Assembly (NCBI RefSeq): GCF_008973665.1
Contig: NZ_WACP01000013.1
Coordinates: 62,001-126,000 of the forward strand
Direction: 5' to 3'
DNA from: Paenibacillus tengchongensis
Lineage (GTDB): Bacteria > Bacillota > Bacilli > Paenibacillales > Paenibacillaceae
DNA length: 64,000 nt
A program made the position numbers and the translations under genes. The notes below the pieces were generated by a model. It had not been told where the DNA came from and searched no databases. It saw only the letters and a program-made list of their open reading frames with translations. Position 1 is the stretch's first letter. Each line of letters opens with the position of its first letter. Positions 1 to 9,021 of the stretch are shown here, in pieces.

Positions 1-800
1 CGTACAATTTGATAGGGTTGATTGAAGGTGCTGCTGGAGGAGCTCGCATCATGCTTAATATTCCACCAGATTTATTCGAAGATAGAATACTAAATGATAT
101 GGATCTTTCCTTAGCTAAACTCTACTCAACTATTGGTGATCAGCAATTGGTTTATCAATTAATTGAGCGACTGAAAAATCTGGGATACTCAGAGGAGGTA
201 TTCAAAGCTGCAGTTCTTGATCGTTATCTCGATGCTGAACTGGCTGATAGAGGAATTTATAAAGGTGCTTCAAGCTTTGTAAATGCTGCAGCGTATACCT
301 ATATCTCAGCCCATCATAGCTTCGGTGCGAATATGAAAAGTTATGCTAGGCATAAAGAAAGAGAATCCTATTACAACTATTTTGAAAAAGTTGACCGTCT
401 AGATGAATTTCAACCACTACTTGAAAGTGTAACAGTGCTGCATGGTAGTTGCCTTGATCTCGTTGATAAGTACTATAACCGGCATAAATACTTTATGTAC
501 ATTGATATGCCATATCCTGAGAAGACAATGAGAGGAAACAACCACTACCGTTACAACTGTCCACATGAGGTACATGAAGAACTCGTCAATAAGTTGCTAG
601 GTACCAGTATGAAAGTGGCTATAAGCAGTTATCCTTGTGATATTTATGATCGACTATGTGAACACGGATGGAAAAAACTATTTCTAAAGATGAAGAGTGT
701 AACGATCGGAAGAGTAGCTGGACAAAAGGGTGCCGAATGTCTGTATATAAATTTCGATATTCCATTTTACCTAGAAAATCAAATCACTTCGGACTATTGA
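1..800 (+). CDS. D12-class N6-adenine DNA methyltransferase, 5' end outside window
   Basis: The reading frame is open to the left edge, so the N-terminus is missing; about 265 residues are visible. The first residues (LIEGAAGGA) fit the glycine-rich SAM-binding motif of D12/Dam-type enzymes. The region YIDMPYPEKTMRGNNHYRY sits where the catalytic DPPY motif and the following YNxY-type segment belong, but the motif reads DMPY. The C-terminal part (SSYPCDIYDRL, then a beta-rich tail) fits the family. By family knowledge it would methylate adenine N6 in DNA, as phage or orphan modification enzymes do. No restriction endonuclease is adjacent. The DMPY change could lower or abolish activity. Moderately sure of the family, unsure of activity. 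Confidence 0.72.
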   Translation, partial: YNLIGLIEGAAGGARIMLNIPPDLFEDRILNDMDLSLAKLYSTIGDQQLVYQLIERLKNLGYSEEVFKAAVLDRYLDAELADRGIYKGASSFVNAAAYTYISAHHSFGANMKSYARHKERESYYNYFEKVDRLDEFQPLLESVTVLHGSCLDLVDKYYNRHKYFMYIDMPYPEKTMRGNNHYRYNCPHEVHEELVNKLLGTSMKVAISSYPCDIYDRLCEHGWKKLFLKMKSVTIGRVAGQKGAECLYINFDIPFYLENQITSDY

Positions 801-1544
801 TACTAACTTGTTAGTTATTAAAGAACTTTTTCATATAAAGATGAATTTCCCGTTTGTACGCAAGATATGTGAGACTGTAATGATTGGAGTCCTATGGAAG
901 AGCACCATGGGGCTTCAGTTGTTTCAGTTATGGTTTAATCTATGTAGATATTCAATTTCTCTTCCAATGCTTAAAGAACACGTATTTCTACTGATTTCAG
1001 TGTCTAAATGTCCATTCTTCCATTGTTCTCTGTTTCTTTTCTTGGGGTATAGCGGGGGATGTATTTAGCTGCTATACACGGCCCAAACGTGCGTTCCTAA
1101 TTATTTCCCTTCTCCTTATATTACTTATGCCCTTCAACTCTTTACAGGGGTGTTTACGGTGCTTATACTGCGGGTATGCCTATTATTTATATTGGCTCAA
1201 GCATTAAGCCTACGTTTCCCCTCGTTTTTTGAAATAACTTGCTTTCCAGTATCGGTTCAAGGTATTCTAAAAAACGTCTAAAAGCTAAAAAATGGAATAA
1301 TATGATAATGTATTTCAGTTTGTTTAAGTGCACTATCTTTAAATTCACAGACTTGACCGGAACTCTATTTGTTTGAAAAGTTGAGAGAGCGAAAGAGCTA
1401 AAGGGATACATGTACATGGTTTAGGTTTAAGAGGGTACTTGTTTTTTCAGGAGTTAAGTGCAGTTCAATGTACTTCTTATCAGCAAGGTAAAGCCTATAC
1501 GTTCTTTTTCTAGCACTGCAAAAGACTAATTTAAATGATTCATA
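801..1544. other. Gene-free stretch
   Basis: No convincing coding sequence was found. Open frames of 60-86 codons exist on both strands but lack ribosome sites and recognisable content. The stretch ends in a strong terminator pointing right, so an unrecognised small transcript may cross it. Confidence 0.5.
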
Positions 1545-1584
1545 GAGTGTATTACCTCTTGGGGGTAGTACACTTTTTATTTTT
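1545..1584 (+). terminator. Rho-independent terminator
   Basis: An 11-bp stem (AGTGTATTACC / GGTAGTACACT, one G-U pair) is followed by TTTTTATTTTT. It lies about 60 bp upstream of the amidoligase start and isolates that gene from upstream transcription. Confidence 0.75.
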
Positions 1585-1644
1585 GCCAAATTGTTTTTAC
1601 TTCAGGAAAGAAAATCTGAGCGAAGATATAAGAAGGAGGAACAA

Positions 1645-2610
1645 ATGTTACGTGTAGAGTGCAGTGATTTAAGCATCGGAGTAGAGATTGAATTTACACG
1701 CTTGAGCCGAAAAGAGGCTGCAAATGTAGTAGCAGAGTTTTTTGGAACTGCTTCAGAGTTAGTGCAAACAAGTCATGATAACTATCAGATAAGGGATTTA
1801 ACAAATCGTATTTGGAGGATTAAACATGATGCCTCTGTATTGCCACAAAAGATAGTGAAAGGGGTTTTATTGAAAGGATCAGACGAATATAAATGTGAAT
1901 TGGTATCTCCAGTTCTTCAATACTCAGATATTCCATTGCTCCAGGACCTTATTCGGTATCTGGTTAAAAACGGAGCCGGTACTAATGAAAGCGCAGGATT
2001 ACATATTCACGTTGGAGCAGAACGCTTTACACCGAATAGCCTGAGAGTACTATGTAACATCCTGTATGCTAAACAGTTACTTTTAAAAAAATCAATCGGG
2101 GTAAATCATGTCAGAAAGTGGTATTGCAAAAATTTGCCGGAGAACTTCATAACAGTTCTTAATAAGCGTAAGCCAAAGACATTTGAACAATTTGCTGATA
2201 TATGGTACAGCGGACAAAATGAAATACATAACAACAGGGATAAACAATATCATATAACTCGATACCGAATTCTAAATTTACATCCACTCCTTGGAGGAAC
2301 CCAGAACACAATAGAATTTCGTCTATTTAATGGGAGCCTAGATCATCTTGCAGTCAAATCCTATATTCAGTTATCCCTATTGATCACAGCACAGGCTTTA
2401 AATCAAAAGAAAGCCACCAGTCGGATTTCCAAACAAGAGACGGGTAATGACAAATATGCTCTACGTGTCTGGTTATTAAAGCTTGGGGGTATTGGAGATG
2501 AGTTTAAGACGATGAGGCACTATCTTATTGCACATCTAAATGGTAATGCTGCATGGAAAAATCCCCGTAAAGCTAATGAAGGTATATCCTCCGATCCCGG
2601 CTTAGTATAG
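1645..2610 (+). CDS. Putative amidoligase enzyme (Amidoligase_2 family)
   Basis: 321 residues from an ATG preceded by AAGGAGGAACAA; an upstream in-frame start would add 18 residues without a ribosome site. The pattern fits the amidoligase family, a COOH-NH2 ligase branch of the glutamine-synthetase fold: an N-terminal strand with GVEIEF, a central SAGLHIHVG motif, and NTIEFRLFNGSLD near the C-terminus. The acidic and histidine residues of these three motifs are the expected metal/ATP ligands. Family members join amino groups to peptide or cell-wall carboxylates and usually sit beside a gamma-glutamyl cyclotransferase or ATP-grasp gene. None is present here, so the substrate is unknown. Family fairly sure, role open. 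Confidence 0.75.
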   Translation: MLRVECSDLSIGVEIEFTRLSRKEAANVVAEFFGTASELVQTSHDNYQIRDLTNRIWRIKHDASVLPQKIVKGVLLKGSDEYKCELVSPVLQYSDIPLLQDLIRYLVKNGAGTNESAGLHIHVGAERFTPNSLRVLCNILYAKQLLLKKSIGVNHVRKWYCKNLPENFITVLNKRKPKTFEQFADIWYSGQNEIHNNRDKQYHITRYRILNLHPLLGGTQNTIEFRLFNGSLDHLAVKSYIQLSLLITAQALNQKKATSRISKQETGNDKYALRVWLLKLGGIGDEFKTMRHYLIAHLNGNAAWKNPRKANEGISSDPGLV

Positions 2611-3104
2611 TTCTAACATGTAGGGAGGGAAAGAATACAGAATTAAAGTAACGCCAATAGCTATTACGGCTACTAAAGCTGGAGTGAAAGTATTGAGAGT
2701 TGAAGTTGTGAAACATTCTAAATAATTGGGGAAATAAAAATAATTTTATGACCTTGTTTCGCAGCGTAAATATATATTAGGGAGAAGAAGACGAACATAA
2801 ATGTCAAAGTTAACACATCAACTAGACTAAGATGTCAGCAACGATAATGACAAAGAATTATGATATGCTTCTCCCTACCGCCTACTTGTAATCTTAGCTT
2901 GAATTTAATATTTTTATGAGGTTGCTACATTGGGTAAACACTGTTGACTGTAATAGGCTCAAGCCAGTTAACTCACGTATAACCTCTGTTTGTTGATTGT
3001 ACTGTTAAATAAATTTGTAGAAGAAAAAATATTCTCTTTAGAAGCGAGAACCTAAAGCTTACAAAGAGCGAAAACATTTAGAGGAGCGGTACTTCAACTT
3101 CATT
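2611..3104. other. Gene-free stretch with one possible coding remnant
   Basis: At 2639-2725 a 28-codon open frame (RIKVTPIAITATKAGVKVLR and onward, then stop) follows a good ribosome site (GGGAGGGAAAG at 2622-2632) but has no normal start codon. It may be a decayed small gene. Nothing else was recognised. Confidence 0.35.
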
Positions 3105-3787
3105 TATATGCGTGATAAGATCATCTCCATTAACTCCAGCAATAGAATATGCCTAGTCAACCATCGTACGATCCTTGGCAAACAAAGGTACCATTTTATC
3201 ATAAATACCACTGATTTTAGTATCATGATACATTTTGTGAACCATAAATTCCGAGTTACAAAGTACAATGGCTTTCTTACTATAATCCATCAACATTTGC
3301 TGAAATAATACTGCCCGTTCAGCGACCACAAGGGAGTAAACAGCAGCTTCCCCATTTGCAGTCTTCATCCCCCGATGATCCATAATTATATTCAATTCTC
3401 CTTACTCATACGAAGAGCGCACATCTTTTAATTCAACATTCTCACCTGTTAAGTAGACCATTGACCTGAAAAGCTAATACCTTATTTCCGGGATCAACGC
3501 AGTACTTGAACCGTTCTGAAAAAGGGACTATAAAGTCTTTCTGCTGATATGCAGCAGCTGGTGTTAATTTTTCTTCTGAAAAAATGTATTCAACAGAGAC
3601 ATTAAGAGAGTTAGCGATTTTTTCTATGTTGCTCAGGCTCACGTTTTGTTCACCCCGCTCAATTCCTCCAATGTAAGTCCGGTCCATATGACATCGGGCT
3701 GCTAAGATTTTTGGCTCATACCACTACGACAACGAAGCGCCTTAATACGTTGCCCAAAATCAGTAAGAATGTTTATAGTTATCACCC
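3105..3787 (-). pseudogene. Decayed XRE-family regulator, paralogue of the gene at 7972-8664
   Basis: Reading leftward from about 3785, the N-terminus (INILTDFGQRIKALRCRSGM) matches the intact regulator and runs into a TAG with a frame change near 3705. A second block (3687-3442, DRTYIGGIERGEQNVSLSNI onward) holds the rest of the helix-turn-helix and the linker. A third block (3395-3153, NIIMDHRGMKTANGEAAVYS onward) matches the C-terminal domain. An in-frame TAG then replaces a methionine (MVD-stop-AYSIAGVNGDDLI against MIGMAFQMFDINGNGLI in the intact protein). So at least two stops and two frameshifts break a full-length copy. No function is expected. Confidence 0.88.
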
Positions 3788-4133
3788 AAACCTTTTATAA
3801 TACTGAGTACACAATAGGTTAATTATACTAATGGGACTATCCGAAGGAATTGAGATTTTTCTGAATTTGGACAAATGATACTCATAGTCCGCAGAGATTA
3901 TGTGATTGTATTGTTATGATTTTTAAGGGGGATGTACTCGTTTGGAAGAGAGCTGAGAGGCTTGTGGCTGTGAAGAATAATCATGCAAAAAACTCTTTTT
4001 GTTTGTAGAACACATTGTGATATTTACCTTTAAACACCATTGGAAATTTGCTATACTGCAACCTTGTACACTGGAATAATATAGTGCATGTAATTCACGG
4101 GAAAACAGAAACTGTTTTGCGGAGGATGAATTA

Positions 4134-5258
4134 ATGAACAATAACGTAGGTCTAACCAAGAATAAGGGTCAGGTGCTACTGGAAAAGAGAGTATTATTGT
4201 GTTTAGCAATAAGTGCAGCTTTGCTTCTTCCGTTAGGACATGTATATGCAGATGTTGCAGTTCCTCAGGTGGCTAAAAGTACACTTTCTCAAGATTACAT
4301 AGTAGAGATAGACGGGGTAATCCAGAGTTTTACCCAACCACCAGTTTCTATGTATAACACGACCATGGTTCCCATGAGAGCTATCTTTGAAAAATTAGGA
4401 GCATCAATCAAGTTTGATGCAAAGACTCAGTTGATCACGGCAACGAAACAAAATATAACTATTAAGCATATTATCGGTACCAACATAGCCACTGTAAATG
4501 GTTTAATGGTCATCTTAGAAGTAAAATCACAAAAAATCAACAACACGACAATGATACCCTTGCGCTTTGTTGCGGAAGCATTAGGTGCAACTGTAGGTTG
4601 GAACCCGACTAAGTTAACAGTCAGCATTTCAAGTAATGAAGCAGCAATTATCCTTCCAGGTGCAGGGTATGCATATGGCTTTCATAACTACGGTTCAGAT
4701 AACTTTCAGCAGTACACAGCGGTTATGCAAATTATTGGGAGTGCAAAAGAAACGTATCCTCTCATGAAATTCGATGGCGGAGGGAGATACGAGAAGTTCT
4801 ACAATGATTATTTAAACGGAGATAGAGCTTCCAACTATGCTGAAGGAACTCTGGAGAGCAGAGGGTTAACTCAAGCAGAAAATGCTATGGGGGCATTAAT
4901 TAACAATGGAGTAAGCGTATCCAAAACAGAAGAAGCATATAAAATTGCACGCATTGGAGCCTTACTTTTAAAGGGAATAAGTAATCCCGGCGATGGTTCC
5001 CCTTCTTCAGCGTACGATGCCCTAGTCGTTAAAAAGAGCGATTGTGATTCTGATGCCAACGTCCTCTCTGCGGTATTCGATTCTTTTGGGTATAACACTG
5101 CAATCATAGCCAGTAAAAATCATGCCGATATGGTAGTGCAAATTGACGGTAAGTGGTACACTTACGCCGCTGGTTCGTTTGAAGAACTTTCCGTTACAAA
5201 TCTATCAGCGCGTGGACTTTATGTGTATACCCAACCCACTACAGGTTCGTTTGACTAG
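4134..5258 (+). CDS. Secreted stalk-domain protein with transglutaminase-like C-terminus
   Basis: 374 residues; ATG follows GGAGGATGAATTA. A signal peptide (residues about 19-40, ending near VYADVA) is followed by the paired 'copper amine oxidase N-terminal' stalk repeats at about 55-165, with the typical TTMVPMRAIFEKLGA and TTMIPLRFVAEALGA motifs. The C-terminal domain has C304 (KSDCDSDANVLSAVFDSFGY) and H330 (NHADMVVQIDGKWYTYAA), spaced as in transglutaminase-like cysteine proteins. The third acidic residue expected after the WY strand is not obvious, so activity is uncertain. It lies 27 bp upstream of another stalk-domain gene and probably shares its transcript. Likely extracellular or wall-associated. 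Confidence 0.75.
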   Translation: MNNNVGLTKNKGQVLLEKRVLLCLAISAALLLPLGHVYADVAVPQVAKSTLSQDYIVEIDGVIQSFTQPPVSMYNTTMVPMRAIFEKLGASIKFDAKTQLITATKQNITIKHIIGTNIATVNGLMVILEVKSQKINNTTMIPLRFVAEALGATVGWNPTKLTVSISSNEAAIILPGAGYAYGFHNYGSDNFQQYTAVMQIIGSAKETYPLMKFDGGGRYEKFYNDYLNGDRASNYAEGTLESRGLTQAENAMGALINNGVSVSKTEEAYKIARIGALLLKGISNPGDGSPSSAYDALVVKKSDCDSDANVLSAVFDSFGYNTAIIASKNHADMVVQIDGKWYTYAAGSFEELSVTNLSARGLYVYTQPTTGSFD

Positions 5259-5285
5259 CAAAGATAACTTAGAGGAGGTCAACCA

Positions 5286-6629
5286 ATGAAATTTAAGAAT
5301 ATAGCGACAATTCTAGTCGCGGCAGCAGTAGCTATCGGGGGTATTTCGGTAGCACCTGTAAAAACAGAAGCGGCAACAGTTATGATCGATGGGTATTCTT
5401 ATTCTAGTGAGGTTGTAAATGCTCTAAACCATCTGAATGGTATTCGGTCTAATATGGGTCTAGATCCTGTAAAACTAAACCCTTTTTTAACAAAGGCTGC
5501 GGAAAATCACGCCAATTACATTGATAGTAATTCTGAGTACGAACACACAGAGGTTCCGGGCAAGAAGGGATACACTGGAGAAACAAGTTCATCTCGAATG
5601 ACCGCCGTGGGGTTCAATAGATCGGGATATGTTACCAATGAGGTACTTAGTTTTCACACAAGCTCTATTGTGGAAGCTATCAATACCTTTATGGATACAG
5701 CTTACCACAGAGCACCTCTGGTTTCTGTATCAACAGTAGAGGTGGGTTTGGCAGTATCGGGCAAAAATGTAGTTGGGGAGATAGCTACTGTTTCAACCCC
5801 CAAAGATGGGGTAGCGATGTACCCGTACAATGGGCAAACAAATGTCCCGTTGTCTTTTGACGGTTTTGAAACCCCGAATCCCTTAGAGCAATTTGGAGTG
5901 AATAGATCAGGATACATTTTATCTCTTAATGTAGGTGGAGTGGCCTTAAACGAGACAAATTCAAAGGTAAGTTTGACATCAAGTGCTGGTAAGAGTTTAA
6001 GCACTTTTGTTTTCGGAGATTTAGGTACTTTATTTATACTATCAAAAGATATTTTAAGCCCTTCTACAACATACACAGTTTCGATAACTTACACCCCAAG
6101 TTACGGATTATATGCTGGACAAACTAGCACTAAGAGTTGGTCATTCACAACTACTTCTTCCGGTTCTTCGGGAAGTAATACAGGAGGAACAACAACTCCT
6201 GTCAACAGCAAACCTCAACCAAGCAGCACTATCCCGGCAACAGGTAATGGTAGCAACACAGGTAAGTACACTGCGGATAACATTGCAGTAAAAATCAACC
6301 AAGCCATTGTATCAGTAAACCCTAAGCCGATCTTAAAATCCGGTAGCACCTTCATCCCCTTGAGAGGGGTATTGGAAAAGCTGGGAGCGTCCTTGATTTA
6401 TGACAGCAAGACAAAAAGTATCTTCATCACTGAGGGGAACACAAAAATCTCCTTAACAATCGGCAGTAAAAGAGCATATGTAAACGGAGCCTTAGTAACT
6501 TTATCAACAGCACCGTTTGTTAATGCATCCGGCAGCACCTACGTCCCTTTACGGTTTGTCAGTCAGGCGCTTGGGGCTTCGGTAGCTTGGGATCAGGAAA
6601 ATTACATAATTAGTATTGAAACAAAGTGA
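5286..6629 (+). CDS. Secreted CAP/SCP-domain protein with C-terminal stalk domain
   Basis: 447 residues; ATG after AGAGGAGGTCAACC. A signal peptide (about 1-30, ending VKTEAA) precedes a CAP (cysteine-rich secretory/PR-1-like) domain at about 38-180, with LNHLNGIRSNMGLDPVKLNP and ENHANYIDSNSEYEHTEVPG. An Ig-like strand-rich section follows (about 185-295), then a Ser/Gly/Thr linker, then stalk repeats at about 335-447 (STFIPLRGVLEKLGASL, STYVPLRFVSQALGASV). Bacterial CAP proteins are extracellular and linked to sporulation or wall functions, but the biochemical role is mostly unknown. Second gene of a two-gene unit with the stalk/transglutaminase-like gene; a terminator follows directly. Confidence 0.85.
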   Translation: MKFKNIATILVAAAVAIGGISVAPVKTEAATVMIDGYSYSSEVVNALNHLNGIRSNMGLDPVKLNPFLTKAAENHANYIDSNSEYEHTEVPGKKGYTGETSSSRMTAVGFNRSGYVTNEVLSFHTSSIVEAINTFMDTAYHRAPLVSVSTVEVGLAVSGKNVVGEIATVSTPKDGVAMYPYNGQTNVPLSFDGFETPNPLEQFGVNRSGYILSLNVGGVALNETNSKVSLTSSAGKSLSTFVFGDLGTLFILSKDILSPSTTYTVSITYTPSYGLYAGQTSTKSWSFTTTSSGSSGSNTGGTTTPVNSKPQPSSTIPATGNGSNTGKYTADNIAVKINQAIVSVNPKPILKSGSTFIPLRGVLEKLGASLIYDSKTKSIFITEGNTKISLTIGSKRAYVNGALVTLSTAPFVNASGSTYVPLRFVSQALGASVAWDQENYIISIETK

Positions 6630-6637
6630 TATATAAA

Positions 6638-6677
6638 CAAAGAGCCTTGGCAATGTATTAAAGGTTCTTTGTGTTTT
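6638..6677 (+). terminator. Rho-independent terminator
   Basis: CAAAGAGCCTT pairs with AAGGTTCTTTG across an 11-base loop, followed by GTGTTTTTT. It ends the stalk/CAP unit. Confidence 0.8.
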
Positions 6678-6973
6678 TTAACAAAAGCCATACCCTATAT
6701 ATTTCAATAAGTGGGAGTTTTTTTACGTAAGATTCTTGAAGTGCCAATAAATCGTTTTTTTTCTAGAGGTGTGATTTGAATTGTGCAAATCTAAAAAAAT
6801 TATAGAGCTATGCTCATCAAGCTGATGTTCTATAGCATATGCAAATGCTAAATGTTGTTTTTAAAGTGATAAATTCAGAGGAATATTTTATAGGTAGCCT
6901 CTTTCTTATTCTCTTCAAGGAAGTTATTATGTCAAAGTTACACCATTTTTAATTAAGGGGAGGGGGTTAATCA
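6678..6973. other. Intergenic stretch before the LRR gene
   Basis: AT-rich. A compound dyad near 6808-6837 (GCTAT, CATCA-AGC-TGATG, TATAGC) could be an RNA hairpin or operator. No coding sequence seen. Confidence 0.35.
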
Positions 6974-7867
6974 ATGAATTATCTTGAATTTAAAGATAAT
7001 GGCTTTAAACGAGCTGTTGAGAAACAACTGGGATTGTCACAAAGCCAACTGACTTCACAAAACATTAGGAGTATCAAAGGGATAGTTGTAAGTACATCTT
7101 CAGAAGAAATCCTTCCAATCCCGTGGATTTTAGATGGGTCAGCGTTTAACATGCATAAGCCAAACCTTTATTTCAATATAGCTGAAACAGAGAATGGCAT
7201 GTGGGAGGAGGATCTGAAACTATTTAGGCATATCTTGTCGTTGTACTTATTTGTACCTGTTGGAAAGCTTGATTTTCTTAGGCAGTTTCTGAATTTGAGT
7301 GATCTTTATGTAGGGAAGGGGAGTACTACAAAAGATTGGTCATTCTTAGAGTACTTACATTACATGACTTATCTATTTTTAAATGGGGTATCATTCCCTG
7401 ATCTTGAGATACTACAGAGACTATCAGTGTCTCAGAATAAATTGATCTCCAGAAGTGGAAAGTTGAGTACTCGGCATAATAGACTTACCTGTTTATGTAT
7501 GACGCAATGCAATATTAATGATGTATCGCCCTTAGACAATTGTAAGTGGTTAACCGAACTGGATTTATCTCATAATAATATCACGGAGTTTAGCTCTTTG
7601 TTGGGGCTTCAAAGCCTCTATAGTTTGACTTTAAGATATAATTGTCTATCTGACTTGTCCTTTATTACAGATGATAATTGTGCAACTATTAATCATTTGA
7701 ATTTGCGTCATAACAATATTGTGGACATTACTTCTTTGGTCCATATGTCAGAGATCAGTAATCTTTACTTGGGGTATAATCCCATTGTTGATTTTTCTAT
7801 CTTGGATCAGATGCAGCTTCGTAGTCATGACATTAAAGGTTATAGTACCCGTAGGAAAAGGATGTAG
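6974..7867 (+). CDS. Leucine-rich-repeat protein, cytoplasmic
   Basis: 297 residues; ATG after AAGGGGAGGGGGTTAATCA. Residues about 100-285 contain LRR units of the 22-residue bacterial type, clearest at LTELDLSHNNITEFSSLLGL, LYSLTLRYNCLSDLSFI, INHLNLRHNNIVDITSLVHM and ISNLYLGYNPIVDFSIL. There is no signal peptide, transmembrane segment or LPXTG anchor, unlike internalins, so the protein should stay in the cell. The first 100 residues are not recognised. Such repeats normally bind other proteins; the partner is not apparent. It is convergent with the XRE gene at 7972. Confidence 0.75.
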   Translation: MNYLEFKDNGFKRAVEKQLGLSQSQLTSQNIRSIKGIVVSTSSEEILPIPWILDGSAFNMHKPNLYFNIAETENGMWEEDLKLFRHILSLYLFVPVGKLDFLRQFLNLSDLYVGKGSTTKDWSFLEYLHYMTYLFLNGVSFPDLEILQRLSVSQNKLISRSGKLSTRHNRLTCLCMTQCNINDVSPLDNCKWLTELDLSHNNITEFSSLLGLQSLYSLTLRYNCLSDLSFITDDNCATINHLNLRHNNIVDITSLVHMSEISNLYLGYNPIVDFSILDQMQLRSHDIKGYSTRRKRM

Positions 7868-7971
7868 AATTTGATGTAATAATCCAAAGTAACTTAAAGT
7901 CAGAATTCAGTTCTTGTAGAAACCTCAAGAGGTGTCATTTCACCAAGCTGGGGGCTGATTATTGCGTTAGA

Positions 7972-8664
7972 CTAGACAATAGACTTAATAAGTCCATTAC
8001 CGTTAATATCAAACATCTGAAAAGCCATTCCAATCATGTCTTTATCTGAACCAAATAGAGGTATCGTTTTGTCATGTATCCCGCTAATTTTAGTCACATG
8101 ATCCATTTGTTGCTGCATAAATTGTGAGTTACATAGAACAGCGACCTGTTTGCTGTATTTTGTCAGCTCCTGCTGAAACACCACCGCTCTTTCTGAAACC
8201 TCAGGTGAGTAAACCACTGGTTCACCATCAGATGCTTTCATATCTCGATGGTCCACAATAATATTTAATTCATCTCTTCCGTAAGCGGAGCAAATCCCCA
8301 TTAATTTTTTGCACATATAATCCACATCTGGACCAGTTAGCAGTCCGGTCACTTGAAAGGCTAACACTTTCTTTTCGGGGTCAAGTAGATACTTGAAGCG
8401 CTCGAGGAATGGGATAATAAAATCTTTCTGCAGATATGCTGGTTCTGCAGAGAAACGTTCATCAGAAAATATGTACCCCAAAGAAACGCTGAGGGCCTCA
8501 GCTATTCGTTGCATACTGGCTAATGTAGCATTACGTGTTCCCCGTTCTACTCCACTAATATAAGTACGGTCTAAACCAGAACGAAAGCTTAGTGCTTCTT
8601 GTGACATACCACTCCTTGCCCGGAGCTCCCTTACTCTTTTACCAAACTCAACTTGGATATTCAA
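7972..8664 (-). CDS. XRE-family transcriptional regulator with STAS-like C-terminal domain
   Basis: About 230 residues. The best start is TTG at 8664, just after a GGGGGGG ribosome site; an ATG at 8685 would place that site inside the gene. Residues about 4-65 form an HTH_3 domain (FGKRVRELRARSGMSQEALS, then LDRTYISGVERGTRNATLAS). The C-terminal part (VLAFQVTGLLTGPDVDYM, LNIIVDHRDM) alternates strands and helices in a way that resembles SpoIIAA/STAS-like domains; this is inference. It is divergent from the MORN/stalk/RCC1 unit, whose promoter carries a palindrome (8953-8974), so it may regulate that unit. A decayed paralogue lies at 3105-3787. Confidence 0.75.
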   Translation of the reverse strand: MNIQVEFGKRVRELRARSGMSQEALSFRSGLDRTYISGVERGTRNATLASMQRIAEALSVSLGYIFSDERFSAEPAYLQKDFIIPFLERFKYLLDPEKKVLAFQVTGLLTGPDVDYMCKKLMGICSAYGRDELNIIVDHRDMKASDGEPVVYSPEVSERAVVFQQELTKYSKQVAVLCNSQFMQQQMDHVTKISGIHDKTIPLFGSDKDMIGMAFQMFDINGNGLIKSIV

Positions 8665-8946
8665 AACAATCCCCCCCAGAGACATCTATTCAAATTAAAT
8701 TATAGCAACAATTAGATGCGTTAGGTGTGAGCTTTGTCGGTTTTTGGAAGATGTGACTCATAGTCTATAGAATGGAACGTTGGATAAGTATATGCTCATT
8801 TCTGAAAATGAAAGATATCAAATCATACAGATTGAGAAGTTATAGCGAGCATAGTTTAAAGAATCATGATAATTCAACTTATAATGGTGCCCATTCTAGT
8901 TCAAACGTTAATACGAATGGGAAAACAGATAATATAAACTAAGGGT

Positions 8947-8974
8947 TTGATAATTATATTACGTGTAATATAAT
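8947..8974 (+). promoter_or_regulatory. Sigma-A-type promoter overlapped by a 22-bp palindrome
   Basis: TTGATA (8947-8952), a 16-base spacer and TATAAT (8969-8974) form a near-consensus promoter. The near-perfect palindrome ATTATATTACGTGTAATATAAT (8953-8974) fills the spacer and the -10 box. A repressor bound there would block RNA polymerase. It lies 48 bp upstream of the MORN gene. Confidence 0.6.
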
Positions 8975-9021
8975 ACATACTGTAGAGTGTTCGTATAATT
9001 ACGAGAGGGAGTAGTGTTGCA

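Noticed and set aside
808..1068. An 86-codon frame after the methyltransferase gene
   Set aside because: No ribosome site, unusual composition, no recognisable family.
1398..1589. A 63-codon minus-strand frame
   Set aside because: It reads through the terminator hairpin at 1545-1584 and has no ribosome site.
6974..7867. Internalin-type invasion protein
   Set aside because: No signal peptide and no surface anchor; only the LRR repeat is shared.
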